A DNA stretch of 64,000 nucleotides from Streptomyces sp. NBC_00094 (GTDB lineage: Bacteria; Actinomycetota; Actinomycetes; Streptomycetales; Streptomycetaceae), in the NCBI RefSeq assembly GCF_026343125.1, contig NZ_JAPEMB010000001.1, positions 2,728,001 through 2,792,000 of the forward strand, written 5' to 3'. Position 1 is the stretch's first letter. Every line of letters begins with the position of its first letter. The position numbers and the translations under genes were made by a program. Below the pieces are notes generated by a model, which had not been told where the DNA came from, searched no databases, and worked only from the letters and a program-made list of their open reading frames with translations. Below are positions 53,382-62,987 of the stretch, one piece after another.

Positions 53382-53924
53382 ATGACCGCCACCGACCCCA
53401 GGCCGCTCACCGGCGAGCCCGTCTCCCTCGACCTGCTCAACACCCGCTGGAACGAGGAGGGCGTCCGCCAGGACCTGCTCACCGGCGTCGAGGGCCTCAC
53501 CGTCTGGCTCACCGCCAACGGCCTGGCGGACCGGTTCGCCGCCGACGCCACCACCCTGCGCCACACCCTCGCCGCACGGGACGCGCTCTCCGCGCTCGTC
53601 GACGCCCCCGGCGACCCCGCCGCCACCGCCCGCGTCGACGCCGTCCTCGACCACGGCCGCATCCGGGCCACCCTCACCGCCGAAGGGCCCGGCGAGGAGG
53701 CCGAGTTCGCCGACCCCGCCTGGGGCCCCGGCTGGACCGCCGCCCGCGACTACCTCCACCTGCTGCGCACCGCCCCCGACCGCATCCGGGCCTGCGCCCA
53801 CGAGGCGTGCATCCTGCACTTCTTCGACACCTCACGGAACGGCACCCGCCGCTGGTGCTCGATGGCGATCTGCGGCAACCGGGCCAAGGCCTCGCGCCAC
53901 TACGCCCGGACGAAGGAGAGCTGA
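53382..53924 (+). CDS. CGNR zinc-finger (ABATE-domain) transcriptional regulator
   Basis: A 180-residue protein. The N-terminal ABATE-type domain starts LTGEPVSLDLLNTRWNEEGV. The C-terminal zinc finger holds Cys pairs in RACAHEACILHFFDTSRNGT and RRWCSMAICGNRAKASRHYA, containing the family's CGNR. These are stress-type DNA-binding regulators, usually autoregulated. ATG 53382 follows GAGGAGGG by 8 bp. The gene's 3' end overlaps tandem repeats at 53915-53988. It is divergent from the VOC gene, its likely target. Confidence 0.9.
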   Translation: MTATDPRPLTGEPVSLDLLNTRWNEEGVRQDLLTGVEGLTVWLTANGLADRFAADATTLRHTLAARDALSALVDAPGDPAATARVDAVLDHGRIRATLTAEGPGEEAEFADPAWGPGWTAARDYLHLLRTAPDRIRACAHEACILHFFDTSRNGTRRWCSMAICGNRAKASRHYARTKES

Positions 53925-53988
53925 CCCGCGGAGGAGAGCAGACCCGCGAAAGAAGCCGGTCCGCGGAGGAGAGCTGACCCGCGGAGGA
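53915..53988. repeat. Tandem duplication of the CGNR gene 3' end
   Basis: The 21-mer ggagagctgacccgcggag plus ga is found at 53915-53935, including the stop TGA (53922-53924), and again perfectly at 53968-53988. A degenerate copy lies at 53933-53953 and a shorter one between. The units extend about 64 bp past the stop; the remaining ~215 bp to the protease gene show no other feature. Confidence 0.85.
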
Positions 53989-54204
53989 AGCCGGCCCCCT
54001 CACGCGGCCGGCCCGCGGGACCGTCAACTCGCCCCGGTTGAGACTCATTCCTCCCCTGTGGCGCATCGAGAGCACTGGCGGGTTTACGCCTCGGCGGCAA
54101 ACCGGCCCCGGATAACTCTCCACAAACCCCTGTCATTTACGAAAGGCTGAGCGGTCATCCGGCACCGGAATCCGGACCCTCTCCTTTCACCAACAGGGAT
54201 GTAA

Positions 54205-57200
54205 ATGACCACCCCCGAAACTCGGAGCTCCATACCCGGTGGCTCGACGCACGGGCACAGGCGAGCGGCTCGCATCGCCGCCGCCGCCGGTCTCGTCGCC
54301 GCGCTCGTCGCGACCGGCGCCGCGCCCGTGCTCGCCACCGAGGCCCCGGCCACCACTCCCCCGGTCAAGGCCTCGGACCCCGCCGACAAGCTCGGTGCCA
54401 TCGACGCCCAGCGGCTCACCGAGGCGCAGGCGAGCGGCGAGCAGAACGTCACCGTCCTCGTCGCCACCGCCCCCGGCGCCACCGAGCAGGTCGCGAGCCA
54501 GCTCGACGCCGTCCCCGGCGCTTCCGTCGGCAACCAGCAGGACGCGCTCGGCTACGTCCGCGTGACGCTGCCGACCGCGAAGGCCGAGGCCGCCATCAAG
54601 GCCGCCACGAAGCTCTCCTCCGTGCAGTCGATCGACCTCCAGGCCGAGATCGTCCTGGACGACCCGAGCCCGGACGCGGGCGCGGCGACGGGCGCCGTCG
54701 ACGGCACCACCGTCACGACGACGTACCCGGCCCCGGGCAAGAACACCCCGGCGAAGAACCCGTACAACCCGTCGCACGAGACGGGCGCGGTCGACTTCGT
54801 CAAGGAGCACCCCAAGGCCGACGGCCGCGGCGTGACCATCGGCATCCTGGACTCCGGTGTCGACCTCGGCCACCCGGCCCTGCAGAAGACCACCACCGGC
54901 GAGCGCAAGATCGTCGACTGGGTCACGGCGACCGACCCGATCACCGAGGGCGACGCCACCTGGCGTCTGCAGAACGCCCCGGTCACGGGCCCGGTCTTCA
55001 CCGGTGCCACGCAGAGCTGGAAGGCCCCCGAGGGCTCCTTCCAGTTCAGCCGCTTCACGGAGTCCGTCACCACGGGCGGCGACCCGGCCGGTGACATCAA
55101 CCGCGACGGCGACACGACCGACGTCTTCGGCCTGCTCTACGACCCGGCCGCCGGAACCGTCCGCGTGGACTCCGACCAGAACAACGACTTCACGGACAAC
55201 GCGCCGATGAAGCCGTACAAGGACGGGTACCAGCTCGGCTACTTCGGTACCGACAACCCGGCCACCGAGGTCGTCGAGAAGACCCCGTTCGTCGTCGAGA
55301 TCCGCAAGGACGTCGCGATGGACCCGCTCGGCGGCAGCTGGGTCGGCCAGAAGCGCGACTTCGTCAACGTCGGCCTCGTCGAGTCGTCCCACGGCACGCA
55401 CGTCGCCGGCATCACCGCCGCCCACGGCCTCTTCGGCGGGAAGATGAACGGCGCCGCGCCCGGCGCGAAGATCGTCTCCTCGCGCGCGTGCACCTGGACC
55501 GGTGGCTGCACCAACACCGCCCTCACCGAGGGCATGACGGACCTCGTCGTCAACCGCGGCGTCGACATCGTCAACATGTCGATCGGCGGCCTGCCGCAGC
55601 AGAACGACGGCGACAACGTCCGTTCGCGCCTCTACACCCGCCTGATCGACCAGTACGGCGTCCAGCTGGTCATCTCGGCCGGCAACTCGGGCCCCGGCAT
55701 CAACACGATCGGCGACCCCGGCCTGGCCGACAAGGTCCTCTCGGTCGGCGCGGCCGTCTCCAAGGAGACCTGGGCCGCGAACTACGGCTCGGCCGTCGAG
55801 AAGAAGTACGCCATGTTCCCCTTCTCCTCGCGCGGTCCGCGTGAGGACGGCGGCTTCACCCCGACCATCACCGCCCCCGGCTCGGCCGTGAACACCATCC
55901 CGACCTGGCTGCCGGGTGCCGGCGTCGCCGAGTCGGGCTACGCCCTGCCCGCCGGTTACGGCATGCTCAACGGCACCTCGATGTCCTCGCCGCAGGCGGC
56001 GGGCGCGAGCGCGCTGCTGATCTCGGCCGCGAAGCAGAAGGGCATCGCGCTCACGCCGCTGACCCTGCGGACCGCGCTGACCTCCACCGCGAAGCGCATC
56101 CCCGGTGTCGCCGCCCACGAGCAGGGTTCGGGCCGCATCGACATCGTCGAGGCCTGGGAGTCGATCAAGGACGGCGCGACCGCGCACGACTACAAGGTCG
56201 AGGCCCCGGTCGACACCGCGATCTTCCCGGCCCCGCACACCGGCACCGGCGTGTACGACCGTGAGGGCGGCCTCAAGGTCGGCCAGAAGAAGGTCTACGA
56301 CGTCACGATCACGCGCACGAGCGGCCCGGACGCGCCGATCGAGCACGAGCTCGAGCTGAAGAACAACGACGGCACCTTCCGTCTCCTCGGCGACGACGAG
56401 ATCGACCTGCCGCTGAACACGCCGGTCACGGTCAAGCTCCAGGCCCGCGCCGCCACCGCCGGTGCGCACAGCGTCATCCTGGAGGCCGACGACGAGCGCA
56501 CCGAGGGCGTCGACAAGCAGATCCTCGCCACCTCGATCGTCGCGAGCGACCTGGTCTCCCCGGGCTACGGCTTCTCCGCCACCGGCTCGGTGCAGCGCAA
56601 CAGCACCAAGTCCTACTTCGTCACCGTGCCCGAGGGCGCCAAGACGCTGGAGGTCTCGCTGGCCGGTCTGAAGGAGAAGAGCCAGACCCGGTTCATCGCG
56701 ATCCACCCGTACGGCGTGCCGGTCGACCCGACCGCCACCACGGGCTGCTACCCGCACTACAACCCGGCCAACACCTGCCGCCCGGACCTGCGGTCCTACG
56801 CGAACCCGACGGCCGGCGTCTGGGAGATCGAGGTCGAGTCCCGCCGTACGTCGCCGGACCTGGACAACCCGTACACCCTGGGTGCCTCCGTCCTCGGCGC
56901 CGACTTCGACCCGGCCGTGCAGACCGTCGCCGAGGCGAAGATCGGCACCCCGGCCCCGGTCCAGTGGACGGTCACCAACCGCTTCGCCGGCATCGAGGGC
57001 ACGCTCAAGGGCGGCTCGCTCGGCTCGCAGAAGTCCGAGACGCCGACCATCCAGCACCACGAGAAGCAGACGAAGACCGTCACCATCGGTGAGGGCGTCG
57101 AGCGTCTCGACATCGCCATCGGCAACACCTCCGACAAGGCCGCCGACCTCGACCTCACGGTCAGCCTGAACGGCAAGCAGGTCGGCCAGTCGGCGGACGG

Positions 57201-57525
57201 CGACTCGGAGGAGTCCGTCTCCCTCGTGAAGCCGGCCGCGGGCACGTACACCGTCGTCGTCGACGGCTACGCGGTCCACGCCGAGGGCGGCACCACGTAC
57301 GACTACAAGGACGTGTACTTCTCGTCCGCGCTCGGCACCGTGCAGGTCGACGCCTCGAAGTCGGTCCCGCTGGCCCACGGCGCCTCCGCCCCGTTCGCGG
57401 CCGAGGTCCTGGTCGCCGGTGCGGCTCCCGAGGGACGCCAGTTCTTCGGCGAGGTCCAGCTGCTCAACGCCCGCGGCACTGTCGCCGGCGCCGGCAGCGT
57501 CCTGATCGGGAACGTCACCCCGTAG
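54205..57525 (+). CDS. Secreted subtilisin-family (S8) serine protease
   Basis: An 1106-residue secreted protease. The signal peptide is the basic/hydrophobic HRRAARIAAAAGLVAALVAT with Ala-x-Ala cleavage near residue 45. An inhibitor-I9-like propeptide (about 60-150) follows. Catalytic triad: Asp216 (GILDSGVDLGHP), His396 (SSHGTHVAGI) and Ser592 (GTSMSSPQAAG); oxyanion Asn494 (SAGNSGPG). There is an insertion of about 170 residues between Asp and His. The ~500-residue C-terminal part is beta-rich (putative fibronectin/PPC-like domains, e.g. KKVYDVTITRTSGPDAPIEH). RBS AGGGA five bases before ATG 54205. Confidence 0.94.
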   Translation: MTTPETRSSIPGGSTHGHRRAARIAAAAGLVAALVATGAAPVLATEAPATTPPVKASDPADKLGAIDAQRLTEAQASGEQNVTVLVATAPGATEQVASQLDAVPGASVGNQQDALGYVRVTLPTAKAEAAIKAATKLSSVQSIDLQAEIVLDDPSPDAGAATGAVDGTTVTTTYPAPGKNTPAKNPYNPSHETGAVDFVKEHPKADGRGVTIGILDSGVDLGHPALQKTTTGERKIVDWVTATDPITEGDATWRLQNAPVTGPVFTGATQSWKAPEGSFQFSRFTESVTTGGDPAGDINRDGDTTDVFGLLYDPAAGTVRVDSDQNNDFTDNAPMKPYKDGYQLGYFGTDNPATEVVEKTPFVVEIRKDVAMDPLGGSWVGQKRDFVNVGLVESSHGTHVAGITAAHGLFGGKMNGAAPGAKIVSSRACTWTGGCTNTALTEGMTDLVVNRGVDIVNMSIGGLPQQNDGDNVRSRLYTRLIDQYGVQLVISAGNSGPGINTIGDPGLADKVLSVGAAVSKETWAANYGSAVEKKYAMFPFSSRGPREDGGFTPTITAPGSAVNTIPTWLPGAGVAESGYALPAGYGMLNGTSMSSPQAAGASALLISAAKQKGIALTPLTLRTALTSTAKRIPGVAAHEQGSGRIDIVEAWESIKDGATAHDYKVEAPVDTAIFPAPHTGTGVYDREGGLKVGQKKVYDVTITRTSGPDAPIEHELELKNNDGTFRLLGDDEIDLPLNTPVTVKLQARAATAGAHSVILEADDERTEGVDKQILATSIVASDLVSPGYGFSATGSVQRNSTKSYFVTVPEGAKTLEVSLAGLKEKSQTRFIAIHPYGVPVDPTATTGCYPHYNPANTCRPDLRSYANPTAGVWEIEVESRRTSPDLDNPYTLGASVLGADFDPAVQTVAEAKIGTPAPVQWTVTNRFAGIEGTLKGGSLGSQKSETPTIQHHEKQTKTVTIGEGVERLDIAIGNTSDKAADLDLTVSLNGKQVGQSADGDSEESVSLVKPAAGTYTVVVDGYAVHAEGGTTYDYKDVYFSSALGTVQVDASKSVPLAHGASAPFAAEVLVAGAAPEGRQFFGEVQLLNARGTVAGAGSVLIGNVTP

Positions 57526-57542
57526 CGGATCCAGCTTCCCTG

Positions 57543-57567
57543 GGGGCGGGCGCCTGGCGCCCGCCCC
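57543..57567 (+). terminator. Terminator of the subtilase gene
   Basis: GGGGCGGGCG and its complement around a short CCTGG loop, 17 bp past the stop, followed by TTCCCTTTT. Confidence 0.8.
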
Positions 57568-58904
<1,337 letters not shown>

Positions 58905-58993
58905 AGGCGCTGAGCCCGTACGACACGTCCGAGGGGCGGCTTCCCGTTGCGGGGGCCGCCCCTCCGGCATGTCCGCCGTGCCACAGTTCCTCC

Positions 58994-60178
58994 ATGACCC
59001 AGATACCCCAGGGTGCCGACATCGCCGTGCCCCCGCAGGTCCTGCACGTCGCGGTCAGCTGGCGGACCGGGCACGGGGTGCCCGACGTGGACGTGTCGGT
59101 GCTGCTCCTGGGGGCCGGGGACCGGGTCAGGGGCGATGCCGACCTGGTCTTCTACAACCACGCCGAGCACCCCTCGGGGGCCGTGCGGCACCTGGGGAGG
59201 TCGGCCCCCGGGGCGCCCGGCAGCCCGGCGGCGGACTGGCTGTGGCTGGACCTCGTGCGCGTCGAGCCCGAGGTGCGGCGGCTCGTCGTGGTGGCCTCCG
59301 CCGACGGCGGCGCCTTCGGGCAGGTGCCGGGGTTCGACGTGCGGGTCACAGACGCGGCTGGGGCCCCCGTGGCGTACTGCGCGATCGAGGGCGCCACGAC
59401 CGAGACGGCCTTCGTCTGCGGGGAGTTCTCCCGGTGGGACGGCGGCTGGCGCTTCCGCGCGGTCGGTCGGGGGTACGCCGGGGGGCTCGCCGGCCTCGCG
59501 ACGGGCTTCGGCATCGTGGTGGAACCCCCGCCCCCGCCGATCCCGGGCCCCGGCTACGTACCGCCGCCGCCCGCGCCGGCGCCCGTCGCCCCACCCGCCC
59601 CGACGGCCGATCCGTACGGCGGGGAGTTCCGGCCCGCCGTGTACCAGGGGCGCGGCAAGGAGACCGTGCGCTGCGACCCGGAGCTGCCGCCGGGCCGCTG
59701 GGTGCTCCTGGAGATCGAGTCGTACCACTCGCTCTCCACCACCATCGAGACCTGCGACGCCCACGGCCGCGCCGAGGAGTACCTGCTGGCGGCGTACGAG
59801 GACGACGTCCGCGCCCGTACCGTCGCCCTCGTCCCGCGCGCCCGGCCGCTGACCCTGCGGGTGGAGGCCGACGCCCCCTGGACCCTGCGGGTCCTGCCCC
59901 TCTCCCACGCGCGCCGCTTCGACAGCCACGTCGAGGGCCGCGCGCACGATCTGGTGGTCTACGACGGGCCGCCCGGCGTCCTCGACTTCCTGCACCGGGG
60001 GGAGTCCCGGGTCACCGTGCACCGGCACGCTCCGCCGCACGATCCCCTCTACGACGACGAGGAGCGGGACCTGCTGGTCGACGACACCGGCGAGGTCCGG
60101 GTGAGCGTGCCCCTGCCCGGGCCCGGACTGCTGCGGATCAGCGGTGACGGACCGTGGAAATGCGCCGTGCGCCGCTGA
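58994..60178 (+). CDS. TerD-domain protein with unknown C-terminal beta domain
   Basis: A 394-residue protein. Residues 1-175 match the TerD/CABP family: VDVSVLLLGAGDRVRGDADL, VFYNHAEHPSGAVRHLG, WLWLDLVRVEPEVRRLVVVA and YCAIEGATTETAFVCGEFSR. TerD proteins bind calcium and act in tellurite/stress responses. A Pro-rich linker (EPPPPPIPGPGYVPPPPAPA) separates an additional ~190-residue beta-rich domain I do not recognise (WVLLEIESYHSLSTTIETCD; WTLRVLPLSHARRFDSHVEG). Start ATG 58994 lacks a strong ribosome site. It ends 52 bp before pepN copy 2. Confidence 0.85.
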   Translation: MTQIPQGADIAVPPQVLHVAVSWRTGHGVPDVDVSVLLLGAGDRVRGDADLVFYNHAEHPSGAVRHLGRSAPGAPGSPAADWLWLDLVRVEPEVRRLVVVASADGGAFGQVPGFDVRVTDAAGAPVAYCAIEGATTETAFVCGEFSRWDGGWRFRAVGRGYAGGLAGLATGFGIVVEPPPPPIPGPGYVPPPPAPAPVAPPAPTADPYGGEFRPAVYQGRGKETVRCDPELPPGRWVLLEIESYHSLSTTIETCDAHGRAEEYLLAAYEDDVRARTVALVPRARPLTLRVEADAPWTLRVLPLSHARRFDSHVEGRAHDLVVYDGPPGVLDFLHRGESRVTVHRHAPPHDPLYDDEERDLLVDDTGEVRVSVPLPGPGLLRISGDGPWKCAVRR

Positions 60179-60230
60179 GGCACCCCGTGGAAGGATGGCC
60201 CAAACGTCACGAAACCGAGGAGTTGACCGG

Positions 60231-62810
60231 GTGCCTGGCACAAACCTGACCCGTGAAGAGGCTCAGCAGCGGGCGGCGCTGCTGACCGTGGACGCGTACG
60301 AGGTCGAACTCGACCTCACCGGTGCGCAGGAGGGCGGCACCTACCGGTCCGTCACCACCGTCCGCTTCGATTCCGCCGAGGCCGGCGCCGAGACCTTCAT
60401 CGACCTCGTCGCCCCCGCCGTCCACGAGGTCGTGCTCAACGGCCACGCGCTGGAGATCGGCGCCGTCTTCCGGGACTCCCGGATCGCCCTGCGCCACCTG
60501 CAGGCGGGCCGGAACGAGCTCAAGGTCGTCGCCGACTGCGCGTACACCAACACCGGTGAGGGCCTGCACCGCTTCGTCGACCCGGTCGACGACCAGGCCT
60601 ATCTGTACACCCAGTTCGAGGTGCCGGACGCGCGGCGGGTCTTCGCGTCCTTCGAGCAGCCCGACCTCAAGGCGACCTTCCAGTTCACCGTGAAGGCCCC
60701 GGCGGGCTGGAAGGTGATCTCCAACTCGCCGACGCCGGAGACGCCGAAGGACGACGTGTGGGTCTTTGAACCCACGCCCCGCATCTCCACCTACATCACG
60801 GCCCTGATCGTCGGCCCGTACCACGCGGTGCACTCCTCGTACGAGAAGGACGGGCAGAGCGTCCCGCTCGGCATCTACTGCCGTCCGTCGCTCGCCGAGT
60901 TCCTCGACGCGGACCACATCTTCGACGTCACCCGTCAGGGCTTCGGCTGGTTCCAGGAGAAGTTCGCGTACGACTACCCGTTCGCGAAGTACGACCAGCT
61001 CTTCGTGCCGGAGTTCAACGCGGGCGCGATGGAGAACGCGGGCGCGGTCACCATCCGCGACGAGTACGTCTTCCGCTCGAAGGTGACGGACGCGGCCTAC
61101 GAGCGGCGCGCCGAGACGATCCTGCACGAGCTCGCCCACATGTGGTTCGGCGACCTCGTCACCATGGAGTGGTGGAACGACCTCTGGCTGAACGAGTCGT
61201 TCGCCACCTTCACCTCCGTCGCCTGCCAGGCCTCGGTGGCCGGCACCCGCTGGCCGGGCGCCTGGACGACCTTCGCCAACTCGGAGAAGACCTGGGCCTA
61301 CCGCCAGGACCAGCTGCCGTCGACCCACCCGATCATGGCGGAGATCAACGACCTGGAGGACGTGCTCGTCAACTTCGACGGGATCACGTACGCCAAGGGC
61401 GCCAGCGTCCTGAAGCAGCTCGTCGCCTACGTCGGCGAGGACGAGTTCTTCAAGGGCGTCCAGGCCTACTTCCAGGCGCACGCCTTCGGCAACACGCGCC
61501 TCTCCGACCTGCTCGGCGCGCTGGAGGAGACCTCCGGCCGTGACCTGAAGACCTGGTCGAAGGCATGGCTGGAGACGGCCGGCATCAACATCCTGCGCCC
61601 GGAGATCGAGACCGACGAGAACGGCGCGATCACCGCCTTCACCGTCAAGCAGGAGGCCCCCGCGCTGCCCGCCGGCGCCAAGGGCGAGGCCGTCCTCCGT
61701 CCGCACCGGATCGCCGTCGGCTTCTACGACCTCGACGCGAACGGCAAGCTGGTCCGCACCGAGCGCCTGGAGCTCGACGTCGAGGCCGCCGAGCTGACCT
61801 CCGTACCGCAGCTGGTGGGCAAGGCCCGCCCGGCGGTCGTCCTCCTCAACGACGACGACCTGTCGTACGCGAAGGTCCGCCTCGACGAGGTGTCCCTCAC
61901 CAACGTGACCGCGCACCTCGGCGACTTCGCCGACTCGCTGCCGCGCGCCCTGTGCTGGGCCTCCGCCTGGGACATGACCCGCGACGGCGAGCTGGCCACC
62001 CGCGACTACCTGGAGCTCGTGCTCTCCGGTGTCGCCAAGGAGTCCGACATCGGCGTGGTCCAGTCGCTCCAGGGCCAGGTCAAGGCGGCTCTCGAGCTGT
62101 ACGCGGCGCCGGAGTGGCGGGCCGAGGGCCTGGCGCGCTGGGGCACCTTCGCGCAGGAGCAGCTGCGGGCGACCGAGCCGGGCAGCGACCACCAGCTGGC
62201 GTGGGCTCGCGCGTTCGCGGCGACCGCCCGTACGGACGCGGAGCTCGACGTGATCGCCGGGCTGCTCGACGGTGGCGAGGTCGTCGAGGGCCTGGCCGTC
62301 GACACCGAACTGCGCTGGGCGTTCGTGCAGCGGCTCGCGGCCACCGGCCGCTTCGAGGAGGCGGAGATCGCCGCCGAGCTGGAGCGCGACCGTACGGCGG
62401 CGGGCGAGCGCCACGCGGCGGCCGCGCGCGCGGCGCGTCCGACGGAGGCCGCGAAGGCCGAGGCCTGGGCCCTGGTCGTCGAGGACGACAAGCTAGCGAA
62501 CGCGGTGCAGGCGGCCGTCATCGGCGGCTTCGTGCAGTCCGACCAGCGTGAGCTGATCGCTCCGTTCTCGGCGAAGTACTTCGCGTCGATCAAGGGCGTC
62601 TCGGAGACCCGCAGCCACGAGATCGTGCAGCAGATCGTGGTCGGTCTCTACCCGACGCTCCAGGTCTCGCAGGAGACGCTGGACGCGACGGACGCGTGGA
62701 TCGCCGAGCACAAGCCGGTCCCGGCGCTGCGCCGTCTGGTGACGGAGTGCCGCGCGGGCGTCGAGCGCGCCCTGAAGGCCCAGGCGGCCGACGCGGCGGC
62801 CGCCCGCTAG
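60231..62810 (+). CDS. pepN: Aminopeptidase N (M1 family), copy 2
   Basis: An 859-residue M1 zinc aminopeptidase. GAMEN is at 265-269, zinc ligands His299 and His303 with Glu300 (HELAHMWFGDLVTMEWWNDL), and Glu322. GTG 60231, with GAGGAG upstream, gives the start VPGTNLTREEAQQRAALLTV, parallel to copy 1. The two proteins can be aligned over their whole length, including conserved LHRFVDP, FEQPDLKA, AKGASVLKQLVAY and RDLKTW/RDMKTW segments, yet they are clearly diverged. Cytoplasmic. Confidence 0.95.
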   Translation: MPGTNLTREEAQQRAALLTVDAYEVELDLTGAQEGGTYRSVTTVRFDSAEAGAETFIDLVAPAVHEVVLNGHALEIGAVFRDSRIALRHLQAGRNELKVVADCAYTNTGEGLHRFVDPVDDQAYLYTQFEVPDARRVFASFEQPDLKATFQFTVKAPAGWKVISNSPTPETPKDDVWVFEPTPRISTYITALIVGPYHAVHSSYEKDGQSVPLGIYCRPSLAEFLDADHIFDVTRQGFGWFQEKFAYDYPFAKYDQLFVPEFNAGAMENAGAVTIRDEYVFRSKVTDAAYERRAETILHELAHMWFGDLVTMEWWNDLWLNESFATFTSVACQASVAGTRWPGAWTTFANSEKTWAYRQDQLPSTHPIMAEINDLEDVLVNFDGITYAKGASVLKQLVAYVGEDEFFKGVQAYFQAHAFGNTRLSDLLGALEETSGRDLKTWSKAWLETAGINILRPEIETDENGAITAFTVKQEAPALPAGAKGEAVLRPHRIAVGFYDLDANGKLVRTERLELDVEAAELTSVPQLVGKARPAVVLLNDDDLSYAKVRLDEVSLTNVTAHLGDFADSLPRALCWASAWDMTRDGELATRDYLELVLSGVAKESDIGVVQSLQGQVKAALELYAAPEWRAEGLARWGTFAQEQLRATEPGSDHQLAWARAFAATARTDAELDVIAGLLDGGEVVEGLAVDTELRWAFVQRLAATGRFEEAEIAAELERDRTAAGERHAAAARAARPTEAAKAEAWALVVEDDKLANAVQAAVIGGFVQSDQRELIAPFSAKYFASIKGVSETRSHEIVQQIVVGLYPTLQVSQETLDATDAWIAEHKPVPALRRLVTECRAGVERALKAQAADAAAAR

Positions 62811-62827
62811 TCACGCGGTGGTACGGA

Positions 62828-62861
62828 GAAGGGGCGCCCTCCCCCGTGGAGGCGCCCCTTC
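62828..62861 (+). terminator. Hairpin after pepN copy 2
   Basis: GAAGGGGCGCC (62828-62838) pairs with GGCGCCCCTTC (62851-62861), 12-nt loop, 17 bp past the stop. Confidence 0.85.
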
Positions 62862-62987
62862 GCCGTGTCCGGGATCCGCCCGGCGGGCGGGCGTCGGCGC
62901 GCGGCCGCGCCGCCGGGCGGAGAACCGGGGCGGGGGTGTCCCGTGGGTCGGCCGCGAGCCCGGCCTGACCGGCAGGCACCCCCTCGG

